From the NCBI RefSeq assembly GCF_964355755.1, contig NC_092680.1, forward strand, positions 12,873,001 to 12,937,000: a stretch of 64,000 nucleotides of DNA. Reading direction: 5' to 3'. Of this stretch, positions 9,199 to 21,600 are shown piece after piece. Source of the stretch: Antedon mediterranea (Eukaryota; Echinodermata; Crinoidea; Comatulida; Antedonidae). The position numbers and the translations under genes are program-made. The first letter of the stretch is position 1. Every line of letters begins with the position of its first letter. The notes under the pieces were generated by a model. The model was not told the DNA's origin. It made no database searches and worked only from the letters and a program-made list of their open reading frames with translations.

Positions 9199-12100
9199 CT
9201 ACAGTCGTGTTGTATTATTTCGTTCGTTGATAATTTTGCCAATGTCATGCTCTGTTTCGCAAAAACTAACAGACGTGGTTGTTGTTTCCACGGCTGAAAT
9301 ACTCGCCAATCCTTCGTTTTGTACATGATGCACGCAACCATTCATTTTTCCATTCAATGTTACTCTTTGTTGTACATTACTTGAATGTTCGTCATATACA
9401 TACGCGTCGTTCGCTTGTCCAATAGAATCGTGTCCGGCTGTGACGATTTCGGTTCCCGTATGTCGTCCACAAGTTGGAATTAACGTACATCCGACATGAT
9501 GTCCACAACACCACACACTGCACGCACCGGGTGTTGTTGCATATTTCTTGAATTCGATGTTTCTTGAAATTTGCTTTCTCACTTTCTCGATTGCCATGTC
9601 CACCTTTGGAGAAAAAATACAGAAATTGAATTTACTAGGAATTTGGATGAATATGTGATACCGTGTAGTGCTCTTATTCGAGGTTCGCGTAAAGGCCAAT
9701 TTACACAGACGAGCAGTAACGCTTGGTTCCCACTAGGACCCAACGCAAGGACGTAAACGCAACGCAAGCGGGTTGACCAATGACAATTAGCTAGCGACAG
9801 GTCGAATCGCTTGTGATTGGTCAACTCACGTTGCGTTACGTCCTTGTGTTGCGCCTCTAGTGGGAACAAAGCATTACGGTAATAAAAATATAGAATCTAG
9901 GCCTACTGTATGTTATTCCTTAAGCGTGTTTCCCACTAGAACGCAACGCAGCGACGTATTGACGCAAAGCGTTGTATTGCGTAATCACAAGTGGGAACCG
10001 ACGACGCAATATAGCAATATAGTGCTGTAAACATCACAGATTTGATTTCACGCAGGTGGGGGAAAACACGATTATTGGAAGAGCATTTGCTTACGTTGCG
10101 TAGATTGCGTTACGTGCGTCGCTAGTGGGAACCAAGCTTTATTACTATTTACACACAACGCTCTGGAGCGGACAAGCGGTTTCCGCTCATGATAGATACA
10201 GACTATTCGTGGGACAAGCTACGCGGTTTTCCGCTTACCGTTACCGCTTTTCTGTGTAAATTGGACTTAACTTCTCTTTCTTATTTTATTTGTCGGTGAT
10301 GATATAGAGATGATAGAAGATAACAAAGTTAGTTCGGAGGAGGATCACACCATTCGTGGTGATAGTGGTTTCTCCTCTTGTTTATATGTTATGCTAAGTA
10401 AAGTCCTTTTAAATGAATAAAACTTACGTCAGCAATTCTGTATCGCAGTTTTGTCTCCGTGTCAGCCTCTTCTTCAAAAACCTCTTCGTCCGATTTTGTT
10501 TGAATTAAAAATCGTATATTAAATGTACCACGTAAAGATAGGACCTGGTGGAAGACAAATAGTATATAAGACTTGAGTTTGGGGTAACATGAATGCAGAC
10601 ATTGATTTCTAGTTAGTATTGTTCTACGCTATGTTGAAATCAGTACTAACATATATTAATGTATTTTATTAATTGAATGTTATTCTTTAACTTTGTATAC
10701 AACCCCCCTCCCCCCCGCCTTTTTTTTTAAATATAGTTTTTTGTTAATGAATAACATTTATTAAATTTATTTCGTATATGTAAGTATATATTTTTTTTTT
10801 GCTGATTAGTATTTAGAAAATATTTAACTACCTTGGGAACAAATATGACAAGTATTGTTGCTGTGGTTGCTAACCATGTAAGTGACGCAATGATGACGTA
10901 AGCAAGCTCTGGTTCTTGCTCCAGTATGAACGATAGTGGTGCGCAGACGATACTCAGGGTTAATATGATGTATATTGAGATTCCATTCATAAAAGTATCA
11001 TTCAAATTCCGAATTTTCAAATGACGTGTTTCGTATGATAAAAATGCACCTTAAAAAAAAATAAGTACACGGTTGTTAGGCGAACATTAATGTGAAGAAC
11101 ATTGGGAAATACGAAATATTTACGAAATACTTACAACCACTTCCACCACACACAACCACTGCAACCAACCAATTACGAACCGTGCCACAACCATTCGCGG
11201 TCGTCAACACCATCACAACTTACGACCACTGTCCAGTGGTCACAACCACTCACGAACAGGATCACAGCCACTCACGACCACCAGTTGCGACCACTGCAAC
11301 CAACCAATCATGAAAAGTGACACAACCGATCACTCTCACCACCACTAACATTGATTTATACCAACTAATACATTTTAAACATACCCAATAGAAGTAATAG
11401 GCCGTTAAACACGTAGAAGATTGCAACAAAATAAGACGAGGTTCCTTTTGCACAGAACGCCACCTCACTTATCGTCCGTGTATTCGTCTGTGTGTCCAGC
11501 TAATTATTTTTAAAAAAGGTATTGTCAATTGTAATAATTTACAGTATAATTAGATCAGAAAGTTAGCTTTATTTTAATTGGCTATTGATTAAAATGCGTA
11601 CGTTGATTACGTGGTTACGTTCTCAGGACGCAACACAAGGACCAATCTCAAGCGACACTTCGAATAATCCATAGCGTTTGATTGCGTTGCGGCTTAAGCC
11701 CTTGCGTTGCGGCTTACCCCTTGCGTTGCGGCTTAAGCCCTTTCGTTGCGCAATGGGAACCAAGCTTTAAATGTATTATTCATATAAAGATAAATTGTAT
11801 GTTAAACTCACGTAAGAATCCGTCTCTTCAATTACGACTTCTAGCGGAAATTGGACCATCCAGATTATTAACACGATGACGTCAAACGCTAAGCAAAACA
11901 ACACTGTTTTGATCATGTGACCACAATGTGATCCCTGATTAAATAACAAATATAAATTAATATTAATTAACATTTCGTTTTCAGAAGCTTATTGCTAATG
12001 AATATATTAAAGGAGTTGAACAAGTTAGATCAAATATATCAACAAAAGATCACTAAACCAAGTGGCATGTCAAAATGACTTTTAATTTTATAAATAAAGA

Positions 12101-15100
12101 GGCGTAGAATATTCGGTATTGTAGTTTGTCATACCAAGGCAATCTAACAACATGACACTGAGCCGCCTTGCCAAGATAGGAACTCGTAACAGTCTTTTAA
12201 TCTTTTGCCTGGCTGTGGCTGCGACAAATACCATATGTAGATATTCTCTGTTAAGGGGCGTGTAACTGATCGTGTCGCAGCCACAGATAAACCCTTTGAT
12301 CTCCGGAACTCGGCATCCTGTTGTTAGATTGTGCCTTGTTCATACTTACAGGTATCCATGGGTTGAGTTTTGACGTGTAAACTGAATGAGCTCTATATAT
12401 TTTACTAAACAACACTCCATATGCGCACGAGAAGCCTATAACAAATACCCACGCTCGTATCTATAAGGAAAATACAACAACATTCAAGTATGAACCAAAC
12501 AGACGTAAACCGTTATAGTGTTATGTATATGTATATGTATTTATTTTCGAATAATCCAATCAATATTTTTCCCACTTGTACGCACGCACGCAAGCAAGGA
12601 CGGATCCTCCGAACTGTCGTTTGTCCGCTATAGGACGCAATGATATTAAAGACGAATTCAAGCTTGGTTCTCAATATAGGACGCAACGCGTGGACGTAAG
12701 CGCAACGCAAGCGAGTTGACCAATCACAAACGACAAGTCGAATAATCCATCACCTGTGATTGGTCAAATTATAACGTCGCGCTTAAGTTCTTGCTTTGCA
12801 ACCTGTAGGAACCAAGAGGTAAGCGCCCAATTATTTACGTTTGTCGGCCATCTACGTACATCAGTTAAAAACTTACCGTACACCAAGTTGCGAGTGTGTC
12901 GTCATCATCAACGTGTCCTCTATCAATACTTAATGTTACAATAGTTATGTAAATGAAGGTACATCCAAGTAGAAAGAGAAACTGGAATACTGGTGTACTC
13001 TTCTGTATCAATCTGTGGAGTTTTAACGAGTTAAAAAAAAAATTTATTTAAGGTTAATCACGTGTTTTTGTTGTTTTTTTTTGTGTGTTTTAGCCTAATG
13101 CTACTTACATAAAATTGAAATTTATTAGTTGTTTTTAATTAGTTCTAGTTTTCTCCCTCTCGCTCTAACTCCAGGGAACAACTTTGTGCAAACGCGACTC
13201 TACAGCTCACTATATCGGTCTGTTTGTTGGTCGATAAACACTAACTCAAATTTGAGCACGCGACTGCAGCCATGTATATGGCCGGCTGTTTAATTTAAGT
13301 TGTCATGGTTTTCAGATTATTGGTTTTTTAGACTTAACAGTGATGTCTGATTAAGAAATATTTTATACCAAATTAAGGCGTATTTGGCTGGGCTGTTTTG
13401 AACAGACAATCGACAGAAAGCTCCTTTAATTTCTCGCTGTTTATATGCGAGCAATGGCAGAAGCTCACTGTGAGTTGTTTGCGAGTGACCAGGCGTCGAA
13501 TCCGCATATTATTATTAGTGTCTTATAAAGTCAGGGGAAAGTGGCAAAAGGTTTCCTCCTCCGATTTTTATCAGATAATCTATATTGTTTTGACTACTCT
13601 TGTAACAAGACCACAGTGCTGATTTTGACATTTTCCTCTTAACTGTATATTCTATGACTTAATTATTTCTTACTTTCCATTTTTTGTTGTTTTTAAATGA
13701 TGAAATTGAAAACTAATTGTATTTCTTACTCTCGTTTCCAATAGTAGGCAACGAACCCTGCAAAGACGGCAACCATCACAAGACCACAGCATGACAGAGC
13801 ACCGAAGATATAATGGAAAGTTAGAGATATATGCTTCGGTGAGTACACGTTTAATGTGCTGTCTTTTGGTGGCCCATCTCCTGTAAAAACAACTGATTTA
13901 AATGTCTACAATTCACGCAATTTTCTAGTATCTCTGTACTGAGACTCAACTAATTGAGTAGGTTCCTACGTTTTTATTAGCTAGATCCATCATCAATAAT
14001 TTAGAAAAGTAATAATTTTGATTCGTGGATGGATGACATCAAAGAGTAGACTGGACTGGGAACCTACGCTGACGTCAAAAGGATGGCAGAGGACAGGGAC
14101 GATTGGAAGGTCATGATTGCCAACCTTTGGACCGAAGGTTAAGACGGCACATGAATGAATGAATGAATGCAAAATGTGAGTGGTAAGAATACCAAGGGAT
14201 AGATAATGAGCATGAAATAATGACAATGGTTGATGATTAGTCTGATTATTAAAAGAAAGTTGATAGGATCATGTAAATAATTCTTTTCTGTTTAAAACTG
14301 CTAAAATAAATGTGTCTGACGAGGTTGATTATACAGGTTTAATACACGGCAGCATAGCTCTGCAATTAGTTCACAGCACTAATGGCGATTATAAATTACT
14401 GAGTTTAGAGAAGTCTCTAATTTGAAATTGAAAAACCTTAATTGAAAAACTATGTTTGCCTTCAAATGGATATAAGTCAAACATTAAGAAATGTTATGAA
14501 AATTAGGCCCTAAAAACATGCTTGCGGTACCTTTCCATATAATAGGTGCGTAACCTTCTAACGTAAGTTTTCCAGATTGTGGCTCGAATCTTCCAATTGC
14601 GACATTCTCACCTCCTAATGATTAAAAAAATAATACATGCAAATCATAATATAAAACATAATGTATGAGTTACTATAATAATAGAACAGTAAATAATAAC
14701 AATAGGCTACAGTAAACAAAAACTTGTATAGCGCCGGTATCCCCCACCCATGTGAAGCTAGCTCATGGCGCTTAATCCAAGTACGTCGGCAGCGAATAGC
14801 GACGTCTTCAGGTTGGTCTTGAAATTGTTCAGATTAGTTGTATCTTAAGGGGCGTGGAACTATCGTGTCGCAGGCACAGGTAAACCCTATGATCTCCGGA
14901 GCTCAGCATTCTGGTGTTAGATTACCTTGGTAAAACACCAAGTCTGGTGGGTACACATTCCCTGGTAATTATGTAGGTGCTGGTCTCTTGGTGTAATGTC
15001 AGTTGGTACAGACAGCAGCTCGATTATCCGGTCTCTTATTTCTGTGGTGCCTTCTTCTTCTTGGATCCATACTATAAATCCATAATTTATACAGAAATAT

Positions 15101-18100
15101 ATTATTTTTAAAATAGTAAAGTAACCATACCTTGCATCTGGCGTAATCCAATCAAACCTTCTCTATCACCCGAGCTTGTGAAGCTTACAGGACCCTAAAT
15201 TTCAAACGGAGAAAAGTTTAAATTATATTATGTATAATATTACAGTCATTACCTCTCAACACATGTTCATTTGCGTTAATCTCTGTCTACACTATGAAAC
15301 TGTATGTGACAAAAAAATGATGTGCCCATATATAAACACAATGATGTCATATCACTACCATATTTGGGCATATCACTACCATATTTGGGCACTTGTTTGT
15401 CAAACTAGTTCGATAGGACATGGTACCTTGTGTATCTTATAGCGTGATGAATAACTGGGGGTACTTTAAAAGAATGGATATAAAGCTCTGTCTACACCAT
15501 CAAACTTTATGTGACAACAAAATGTGATGAACTAGTTTAATAGTGTAGACAAAGATTTAGATGTGAATTATTAACCTACTGATATTCCATCAAACTCGAT
15601 ACTTTCCATGGTTGTCATAAACACATTCCTCATGTCGGTACTTGAGTACGTGAAATCACTTAACTTTATGTGAGGCGATTCTAATCATAAATTAAAAAGG
15701 TAAGCGAATGAAATGAGTGTTAATTGATAAATTCATATTTAATGAAAATTAAATCAGTATAGCTTTATTAAATTAGTGGCGTTTAGGTGATGATTTAAAT
15801 GATATATACCTTCCACTATACACATTTAATGATTAGGCCATTAACAAGACATTCTATTTATGGATGATAGAGTAGGCCTATTAATATAAATAATAATTGT
15901 CTTTTGTATATAGCGCTTAACCAAAATAAATTTTCTCTAAAGCGCTACGACCACAATGCTCGAAACTAGGTAGAAATTACGTCAATTCATATTCAATACG
16001 AAAGAGATGGGTTACTATTATTATATGCAGTAGCGTAACGGATAAGAACTCTCACTGGCTAAACCCAGAGGCCCCGGAGCTTATGTGGCCCCTGAGCAGT
16101 GCCCAGAGGAGGAGGACCACTTAGGGTTCTTAAACAAGGGGCCTCATGTCTTTACGTTACGCCACTGATTGCTTGTATTTACCTTTTTGCAGAAATTGTA
16201 TGCTTTCATTAAGTACAAGCGCAATGCTCCATATGGCGTCGTACGCGTATGACGCCAGGTCATTTATATCATCAGAACCTTCTTGTGCTGAGTAAGTCAT
16301 GTACGATTCTTCAAATTCGTTAGGTGTCTAGCAAAAAAGGGGAGAAAAAAGGCCAAGTATATCGAATTGATGCTTAATTATTTGTAAAAGCTTGGGTGAA
16401 ACCTCTTGACGTAATAATATAATTACGAAGGACCGATTTCACTCCGAGTAGGCCTTAAGCTTGGTTCCCACTAGCGACGCAACACAAGGACGTAACGCAA
16501 CGTAAGTGATTTGACTAATCACAAGGGATGGATTATTCGAATAGTGGATTGTCATTGGTCAACTGTTGCGTGTACGTCCTTGCGTTGCGTATCTATAGTG
16601 GAAACCACGCTTTAAAAATGCCGGGATTCCAATAATGCTGTCGTCTGAAATGGCAGATCTATAAGCGGCTATCTCTATCGCACCAGCCCTACTGAATACG
16701 GAATACAAACAGCACATCGCACACAATTTGTTATTTGTACACTTACTAATGCGCTACCATCTTCTTCCTAGATTTAAACATCTACATTTTTACTTATAGA
16801 TATGGTGTTTGATACTCACCAGTCCAGAGATGGTAACTTGATCCGTATCTATACTCAACGGCAGATCTTCTGTTGAAAAGTATCCTTCGACAGCTTGGTA
16901 CAGCTGCTCAGGGGTGCAGTCTATTGCGTGATCTGGCTCCTCCCACCAACGAGGTTTGTACCAGCCTAGTAAAAACCAGGCGTAATTTCTACCGTAAAGG
17001 CCTTCTTTGTAAACCTAATTAAGAAACCACATTAGTTTTACAAAATGTTTTTAATTGTTTGTAACTATAACTGTGGTGTAGCTTTGCGTAAAATGTAGAG
17101 TAATTGCTCAGAAGTTTGCCCTACTCTTACGTAATGTGTCCTTTATACTAAGTACATTGAGAATACTTGTGAAAAAAAAGTCTTAAGGCTAAACTCAGAC
17201 AGCGTCGTACGATGAGGCCCGACGATTCATCACTTCGGGAGAAAATTAAACATGATTTAAGTTCTCGCGACGACTTAAAAAATACGCCCGGCGCTATATC
17301 AAGACGACTCGTCTCGTCGGAATTCAACTCAGACAGCACCAACGTATCAAGACGACTTGTCGCGGGCCTCGTCGTACGACACTGTCTGAGTTGGTCTTTA
17401 CTACTAAAATATAATAACATATTATTCTTATTAATAACGTATCTAAACGGGAGTATCATTCACTTACCTCACAGAATACTCTTCTTGCCATATTTTCATA
17501 AAAGTTTCCGAAAATAATCCATGCTCCTTTCTCCTAAAAAAAAAATTAAATGTTATATAGGCAGGTGTTTTGCTGGTGGTTTACGCCACATTAAGAGAGA
17601 GAGAGAAAAAAATATCATTCGAATATCAAAATACCTTTAGATTACGTATTTGTTCGGCCGGATCGATTGCGAAGCTTTCTGACGTAATAAGTGTAACGTT
17701 CTCTTCTGTGAGTAGCGACCCGAATCGGTTGATCGACTTTGTAAAAAAAAACAAAGAGAGAAAAAATTAATAAAACGTGTTGTATCGAGATTTAGTTACA
17801 GGCCTATAATTAATATTTGACTAGTTGTATTTGACCGTAAAAACAGTAGTCGACAACCTATTTGACATCGAATGTTGGCAATATTCTAAAGAACCAGCAA
17901 CGAAATATCGATGACAATTCGTTAGTAACAACCTACACCTTCAACTGGTGCGCTTAGGCCTATGTATAGAGCCTGGGAATGTTAATCATCATTCTCTATC
18001 CAACACCATTTCTCGGACCAAAGTATAGTTGATTGAAACATCTATATCTATCAATAAGCAGACAATAAAATATACACATACAGTTGAAAATAATTCTTGG

Positions 18101-21100
18101 TTCTCGTGTATCGTTGCCACTCTAGTCCATTTAAACAACTTGATCATAGCTAGACGTGCGTAGTTGAAGATCGTATCAGACGCGCATGTCCGGTAAAACG
18201 ATTTATATTTGTTGCGATCACTCAAAGCCGGGTTTGATGCCGCGTATGACATCTATATAAATAAAATAAAATGTAATAGGCATGGTTAAAGTTTATAAAT
18301 TGTGCAGGCCTACTGAATGTATTTGAATGTTCAAGGAGGCGATACGACCCGCCAGCCTATTACGCCACTTCATTTAAGCTTGAGGCAACGCAAGGACGTA
18401 AGCGCAACGCTAAGCGTTGACCAATGACAAGCGATAATTTGAATATTCCATCGCTTTGTGATTGGTCAAATTACTTGCATTGCTCTTGCGTTGCGTCCAG
18501 TGGGAACCAAGCTTTAATTTTAAGGTGGCGCAACGGTTAGTAACGGTGACTTTTAGTTCCAATGAAAAGGTTAAGTCTCTCCGTCATATAGGCTAATGTT
18601 GAAGGCATGTTCACTCCATAACCTATTTGGGATGCAGAGGCGTGTATATCGCATTATTAGAGCAAATTGATTTTATTTTCCAGTATTCGAATTTAAGTCC
18701 CTCTGTCATTTAACTCTGGCATAGGTTCGCATCATTACCTTTTTTAGGATGCAGAATTTTGTCGAAAATTTTATGTGTTGTCTCGTGGTTGTCTCCTGAT
18801 TATTAAAAACAATATAGGCGCACATTATACGGCAGATTGAATATTGATCTTAGACACTATTATGAACTGATCCACTTTATATTAATTTCATTTTTATTAC
18901 CTGTACAATATTCCATAGATCCGCTGCCATGGAAACCGGTTCAGCGACAACAGAGCAGCCTGTACCCAGGAGCATAATGTACGTTCTGGTTGAGTTGATG
19001 AATGTAAAGAGTGATTTGGTACCAAGACCTGCAGTGCACTATGACGTAAGAACAAGTTGACATTATAATCACTAGCATCATCTTAGTTAAATTCACAACA
19101 ATTCAAAAATACCAAATTCACAAATAAAATGGGAAATAGAACTAGGTAAGGTAGACATTGATTGGAGTAATGTTTGGTACTATAAAGTTTATAGACTAAA
19201 ACATATACCCAAAGTTGCTCATTTTAGTTTTAAACTTCTGCATAGAAATACTACTACCATGTAAAAAATGATTGAAAATCTGGAACTTAGCAGGTAATGA
19301 TTTATGTGATGAATGTATAAACAAGGTTGAAACTGAAAAACACATTTTATATAAATGCAGTGTAATTCAATGGATATGGCTTAAATTTAAAAATGTCATA
19401 GCTAAGAGCTTTTCAAACGAAGACCCAATAACCTGGTCTACAATGATTACTGGATCAAATAACATAATTGTAAATGAATTGATTTTATTATTTATATTCT
19501 CTATATATAAGTTGCATAGGCCTATATTAACAAAACCTGAAAAAAAAGGAAACAACTATAAAAAAAAAGATCTGGAATCTTTTTATTACTGAAGTAAAGC
19601 ATTTAATTGAAAAGGAGTGCTACTACTTTAAAGCTCAATGTAAATGGGGAGATATAAAGCAAAACCTCCTTAAATTAATGAAATAAAAAAATGCTATTTG
19701 TATCTCTTAAATACATTGTATATAGGCCTAGGCCTAGTAACTATATTACTTTTAAGATATGTCATCCGGGTATGAAGCGTCTCACATACACACAGAGCCA
19801 AAATATTACCTTGGACTTGCACTTTGTATGGACTCTAACCTTACGGTTTTCATTATATATTCCATCCTATCCATTCTAAACACCCTTTTTTTCAAGCTTT
19901 TGCATTCTTCGTTTTCATCTCATCCATTTTTTTCTTGGTATATTCTTCCCCTGAGTTTATAGCCTCTCTACCCACCCACGGACACGAACAGAATAAAACA
20001 ACAATAATCACTTTTTCATAAGTACGTTTTTTTTAAATCAATTTTTATCGTCATTTTATTGCCATCGACATATTTTAACTAATTGTATTTTTAAAAATGT
20101 ATATGAATGTAAATGTGGTTTCTTTTTAACATCAAAATAATCTTAGCCTATGTATATACTGTTCAAAAGATATGTATTTTTTTAACAATGTACCTTATAA
20201 ATAAGAGAAATACATAAATGTGCATATATTATTATATTTATAACAGAGAACTATAATAAAAGTGGGACGAACCCACACAAGACAAAAAAAAATTCACAAC
20301 ATATGACGACGGTAAAAGCCAATTTACAGACGAGAGGTAACGGTAAGCGGAAAACCGCGTAGCTTGTCTCACGTAGAATCCGTATCTATCCTCTGCGGCG
20401 GAAAACCGTCCGTCCGCTCCGCGTTGTGTGTAAATGGTCATAAGGAATAACATAGATTATTATTATTATCTTCAGCGCATTACAGGCGTTATGCAATAGA
20501 TGAACATTATCATTATCCTAATAATTATGATCATTTAATTGTCATCAATATGTTCATCATCGGTAATGATTTCATCACTATAAGTGCCGTTATTCGCACC
20601 ATTTCACAACAATAGGCCTATCATAGGCCTACTAATTGACCACTAATTGGGGACTAACTGCCATTATGATGTATTGTCATTATCTATGTACGTACCATAT
20701 TTGTAAGACAAATATATTACGAATGGTCATTTACTAATAGTCATTTACGAATCCATTTATTAATTTAAATAATAGTCTTGAGTCTTAATCAATAATAAAA
20801 TTGCTAAACTCAAATTAGGTGCTTATCATAATTAGCCAATAGTGCTAGCTATCATAATCCATGACGCTTTTAGTAATTGAAATAATTTGATGAGTCAGAG
20901 GGAGACATAATTGTTATAAAAAAACATGCTGTCTAGATTCATCATGCAATAAAAAAGGGAGTAATAATAAAGAAAATTCGAAAGTACTATACGTAGCCTA
21001 CGTCTAAATTAAGAGGTTTTCTTTTATAAGCATATGTGTTTTTATACTTATGTTAAGAAGTAAATGTTCGCTAGTTTTTAGTCGCGTGCAACGCGACTCT

Positions 21101-21600
21101 ACAGCTCACTATGGCCGTCGGTCAGTCTGTTGGTGGTCGGTAAAAACTAACTTGAACACGCGACTGCAGCCATGTATATGGTTTATTTAGTTTATTGAGG
21201 ATAAGAATATATAGAATAAAACAACATAAAATAATATTAATACCTGTGTATCGCGCCAGTCAAGTGTGAGCCTGTACCCACCAAGCACGTCTGCACGCGC
21301 ATTGACGTCACGTAGCGCCATATCGGCCGCAATGTAATAACTCTTTCCTCTCGAAAAGCTCTCACCAGTTACTGGAAAAAAGCCCATGATGTTCAAATCA
21401 ACAACTTCTTCATCCGTTATATTATGTTTTACAGATAGGCCTACATCTGTCGGGGATTCTGTGCTTACATTGACTGGCAGCGTAGCTGGGGATACCATGT
21501 ACGTGATTTCTTCTATGGTGTAGTTTTCGCCGCCGACAATTGGTGAAATTCGTAATAAAATTGATAACAACACAAAGTTACGTAGTGCATTCAATTCCAT
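9199..21600 (-). CDS. GABA-B-receptor-like class C GPCR (18 coding exons, 932 aa)
   Basis: Exons in transcript order: 21244-21600, 18901-19038, 18082-18252, 17635-17736, 17468-17533, 16820-17014, 16183-16327, 15580-15680, 15131-15194, 14531-14614, 13730-13880, 12877-13012, 12350-12460, 11812-11934, 11385-11499, 10832-11049, 10428-10544, 9199-9603. They sum to 2,799 nt (933 codons with stop), all phases agree and all sites are GT-AG. Residues 1-24 are a signal peptide. About 70-460 are a Venus-flytrap domain with GABBR1-like words (NPALSDRNKYKSFYRT, FYENMARRVFCE, YAWFLLGWY, YAYDAIWSIA). Seven membrane segments follow (exons 11-16), ending IFVPK. Exons 17-18 give a predicted coiled coil (KLRYRIADVDMAIEKVRKQI), the region by which GABA-B subunits pair, then a Cys/Thr-rich tail. 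GABBR1 agonist residues Ser246, Ser269, Tyr366 and Asp471 appear kept (Ser167, Ser190, Tyr268, Asp373), but the Glu465 position is Leu367. It is therefore GABBR1-like, but possibly a divergent paralogue. Confidence 0.88.
9718..9877. mobile_element. MITE family 2, copy 2 (nested)
   Basis: Termini GCTTGGTTCCCACTAG and CTAGTGGGAACAAAGC, inserted in a family 3 element. Confidence 0.75.
9921..10142. mobile_element. MITE family 2, copy 3 (nested)
   Basis: Termini TAAGCGTGTTTCCCACTAG and CTAGTGGGAACCAAGCTTTA, longer than the other copies because of an interior AT-rich segment. Inserted in the same family 3 element as copy 2. Confidence 0.75.
11130..11320. repeat. degenerate ACAACCAC-rich low-complexity tract
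   Basis: Imperfect repeats of CACAACCACT and GCAACCAACCAAT words in an intron of the GABA-B-like gene. Short open frames here are only a by-product of the base composition. Confidence 0.6.
11620..11769. mobile_element. MITE family 2, copy 4, left end eroded
   Basis: The right terminus GGGAACCAAGCTTTA is clear. The interior has tandem TTGCGTTGCGGCTTA words. The left arm is no longer recognisable. Confidence 0.65.
12134..12343. mobile_element. foldback element next to a splice donor
   Basis: The left arm (AAGGCAATCTAACAACATGA) and right arm (TGTTGTTAGATTGTGCCTT) are inverted copies, and CTGTGGCTGCGACA/TGTCGCAGCCACAG pairs further in. The right end lies six bases from the donor of exon 13 of the GABA-B-like gene (12350). 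A related right half lies at about 14850-14940. Confidence 0.65.
12659..12820. mobile_element. MITE family 2, copy 5
   Basis: Left terminus AAGCTTGGTTCTCAATAT and right terminus TGTAGGAACCAAG. Both are mutated relative to the family, and the interior is typical. Confidence 0.65.
13180..13292. repeat. repeat family 4, copy 1
   Basis: Begins ACGCGACTCTACAGCTCACT and ends ACGCGACTGCAGCCATGTAT. It shares both ends and length with 21085-21183. The ends are direct rather than inverted. In an intron of the GABA-B-like gene. Confidence 0.6.
14850..14945. repeat. half copy of the 12134-12343 foldback element
   Basis: AAGGGGCGTGGAAC, ATCGTGTCGCAG, GATCTCCGGAGCTCAGCAT and GTGTTAGATTACCTTGG match the right half of the element at 12134-12343. 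Confidence 0.55.
15279..15417. mobile_element. MITE family 1, copy 5, right end truncated
   Basis: Left arm CTCTGTCTACACTATGAAAC. The right arm stops after CAAACTAGTTCGATAG. In a GABA-B-like intron. Confidence 0.75.
15481..15559. mobile_element. MITE family 1, copy 6, core deleted
   Basis: Only 79 bases: TAAAGCTCTGTCTACACCAT through AATAGTGTAGACAAAGATTTA, with both termini kept and the CCATATTTGGGCA core lost. Confidence 0.75.
16027..16170. mobile_element. foldback MITE with CAGTAGCGTAACG ends
   Basis: Ends GCAGTAGCGTAACG and CGTTACGCCACTG are inverted copies about 140 bases apart. It sits just downstream of exon 7 of the GABA-B-like gene. CAGTGGCGTAACG-type termini are common in DNA transposon MITEs. 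Confidence 0.6.
16455..16615. mobile_element. MITE family 2, copy 6
   Basis: Termini TTAAGCTTGGTTCCCACTAG and TAGTGGAAACCACGCTTTAA, interior typical of the family. Confidence 0.8.
17194..17391. mobile_element. foldback MITE with AACTCAGACAG ends
   Basis: AACTCAGACAGCGTCGTACG at the left pairs with CGTACGACACTGTCTGAGTT at the right, and AGGCCCG/CGGGCCT pairs inside. An internal second AACTCAGACAGC near 17327 suggests a nested or duplicated arm. It lies between exons 5 and 6 of the GABA-B-like gene. Confidence 0.7.
18374..18516. mobile_element. MITE family 2, copy 7
   Basis: Left end TTTAAGCTTGAGGCAACGC lacks the GGTTCCCACT block. Right end CCAGTGGGAACCAAGCTTTA is complete. Confidence 0.7.
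19120..19690 (+). pseudogene. LINE reverse-transcriptase C-terminal remnant
   Basis: The frame around 19272-19592, with an interrupted upstream part from 19120, encodes LCDECINKVETEKHILYKC followed by an aromatic WIW. This CxxC...H...C pattern is typical of the zinc-knuckle-like region after the reverse transcriptase of non-LTR retrotransposons. A stop interrupts it near 19263 and no RT catalytic core is seen. It is antisense in intron 1 of the GABA-B-like gene, so it is a dead 3' fragment. Confidence 0.6.
20313..20455. mobile_element. MITE family 3, copy 2
   Basis: AAGCCAATTTACAGACGAG, then GGTAACGGTAAGCGGAAAAC and GCGTAGCTTGTCTCACG, ending GTGTGTAAATGGTCATAAGG. This is the same order as the copy at 53565-53727 read in reverse. 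It is not interrupted and so serves as a guide to the split copy at 9690. Confidence 0.65.
21085..21183. repeat. repeat family 4, copy 2
   Basis: ACGCGACTCTACAGCTCACT at the left and ACGCGACTGCAGCCATGTAT at the right, as at 13180-13292. In intron 1 of the GABA-B-like gene, just downstream of its first coding exon. Confidence 0.6.

Larger units (their letters stand above)
9690..10271. mobile_element. MITE family 3, copy 1, split by two nested family 2 copies
   Basis: The left end AGGCCAATTTACACAGACGAG at 9692 and right end TCTGTGTAAATTGGACTTA at 10269 belong together. The right part has CGCTTACCGTTACCGCT and GCGGTTTTCC. The interior is interrupted by family 2 elements at 9718-9877 and 9921-10142. 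Between them lies AATAAAAATATAGAATCTA, which occurs beside the intact copy at 53565. It lies in the last intron of the GABA-B-like gene. Confidence 0.65.

Noticed and set aside
9579-9869. Minus-strand 96-codon frame and other short frames around 9.6-9.9 kb
   Set aside because: They cross MITE family 2 and 3 boundaries. The real coding part here is the last exon of the GABA-B-like gene, 9199-9603.
10384-10505. Exon 17 of the GABA-B-like gene starting at a nearby GACGAAG acceptor
   Set aside because: That choice breaks the frame. The acceptor CTTCCACCAG at 10545-10554 gives a 117-nt phase-0 exon that joins smoothly to both neighbours.
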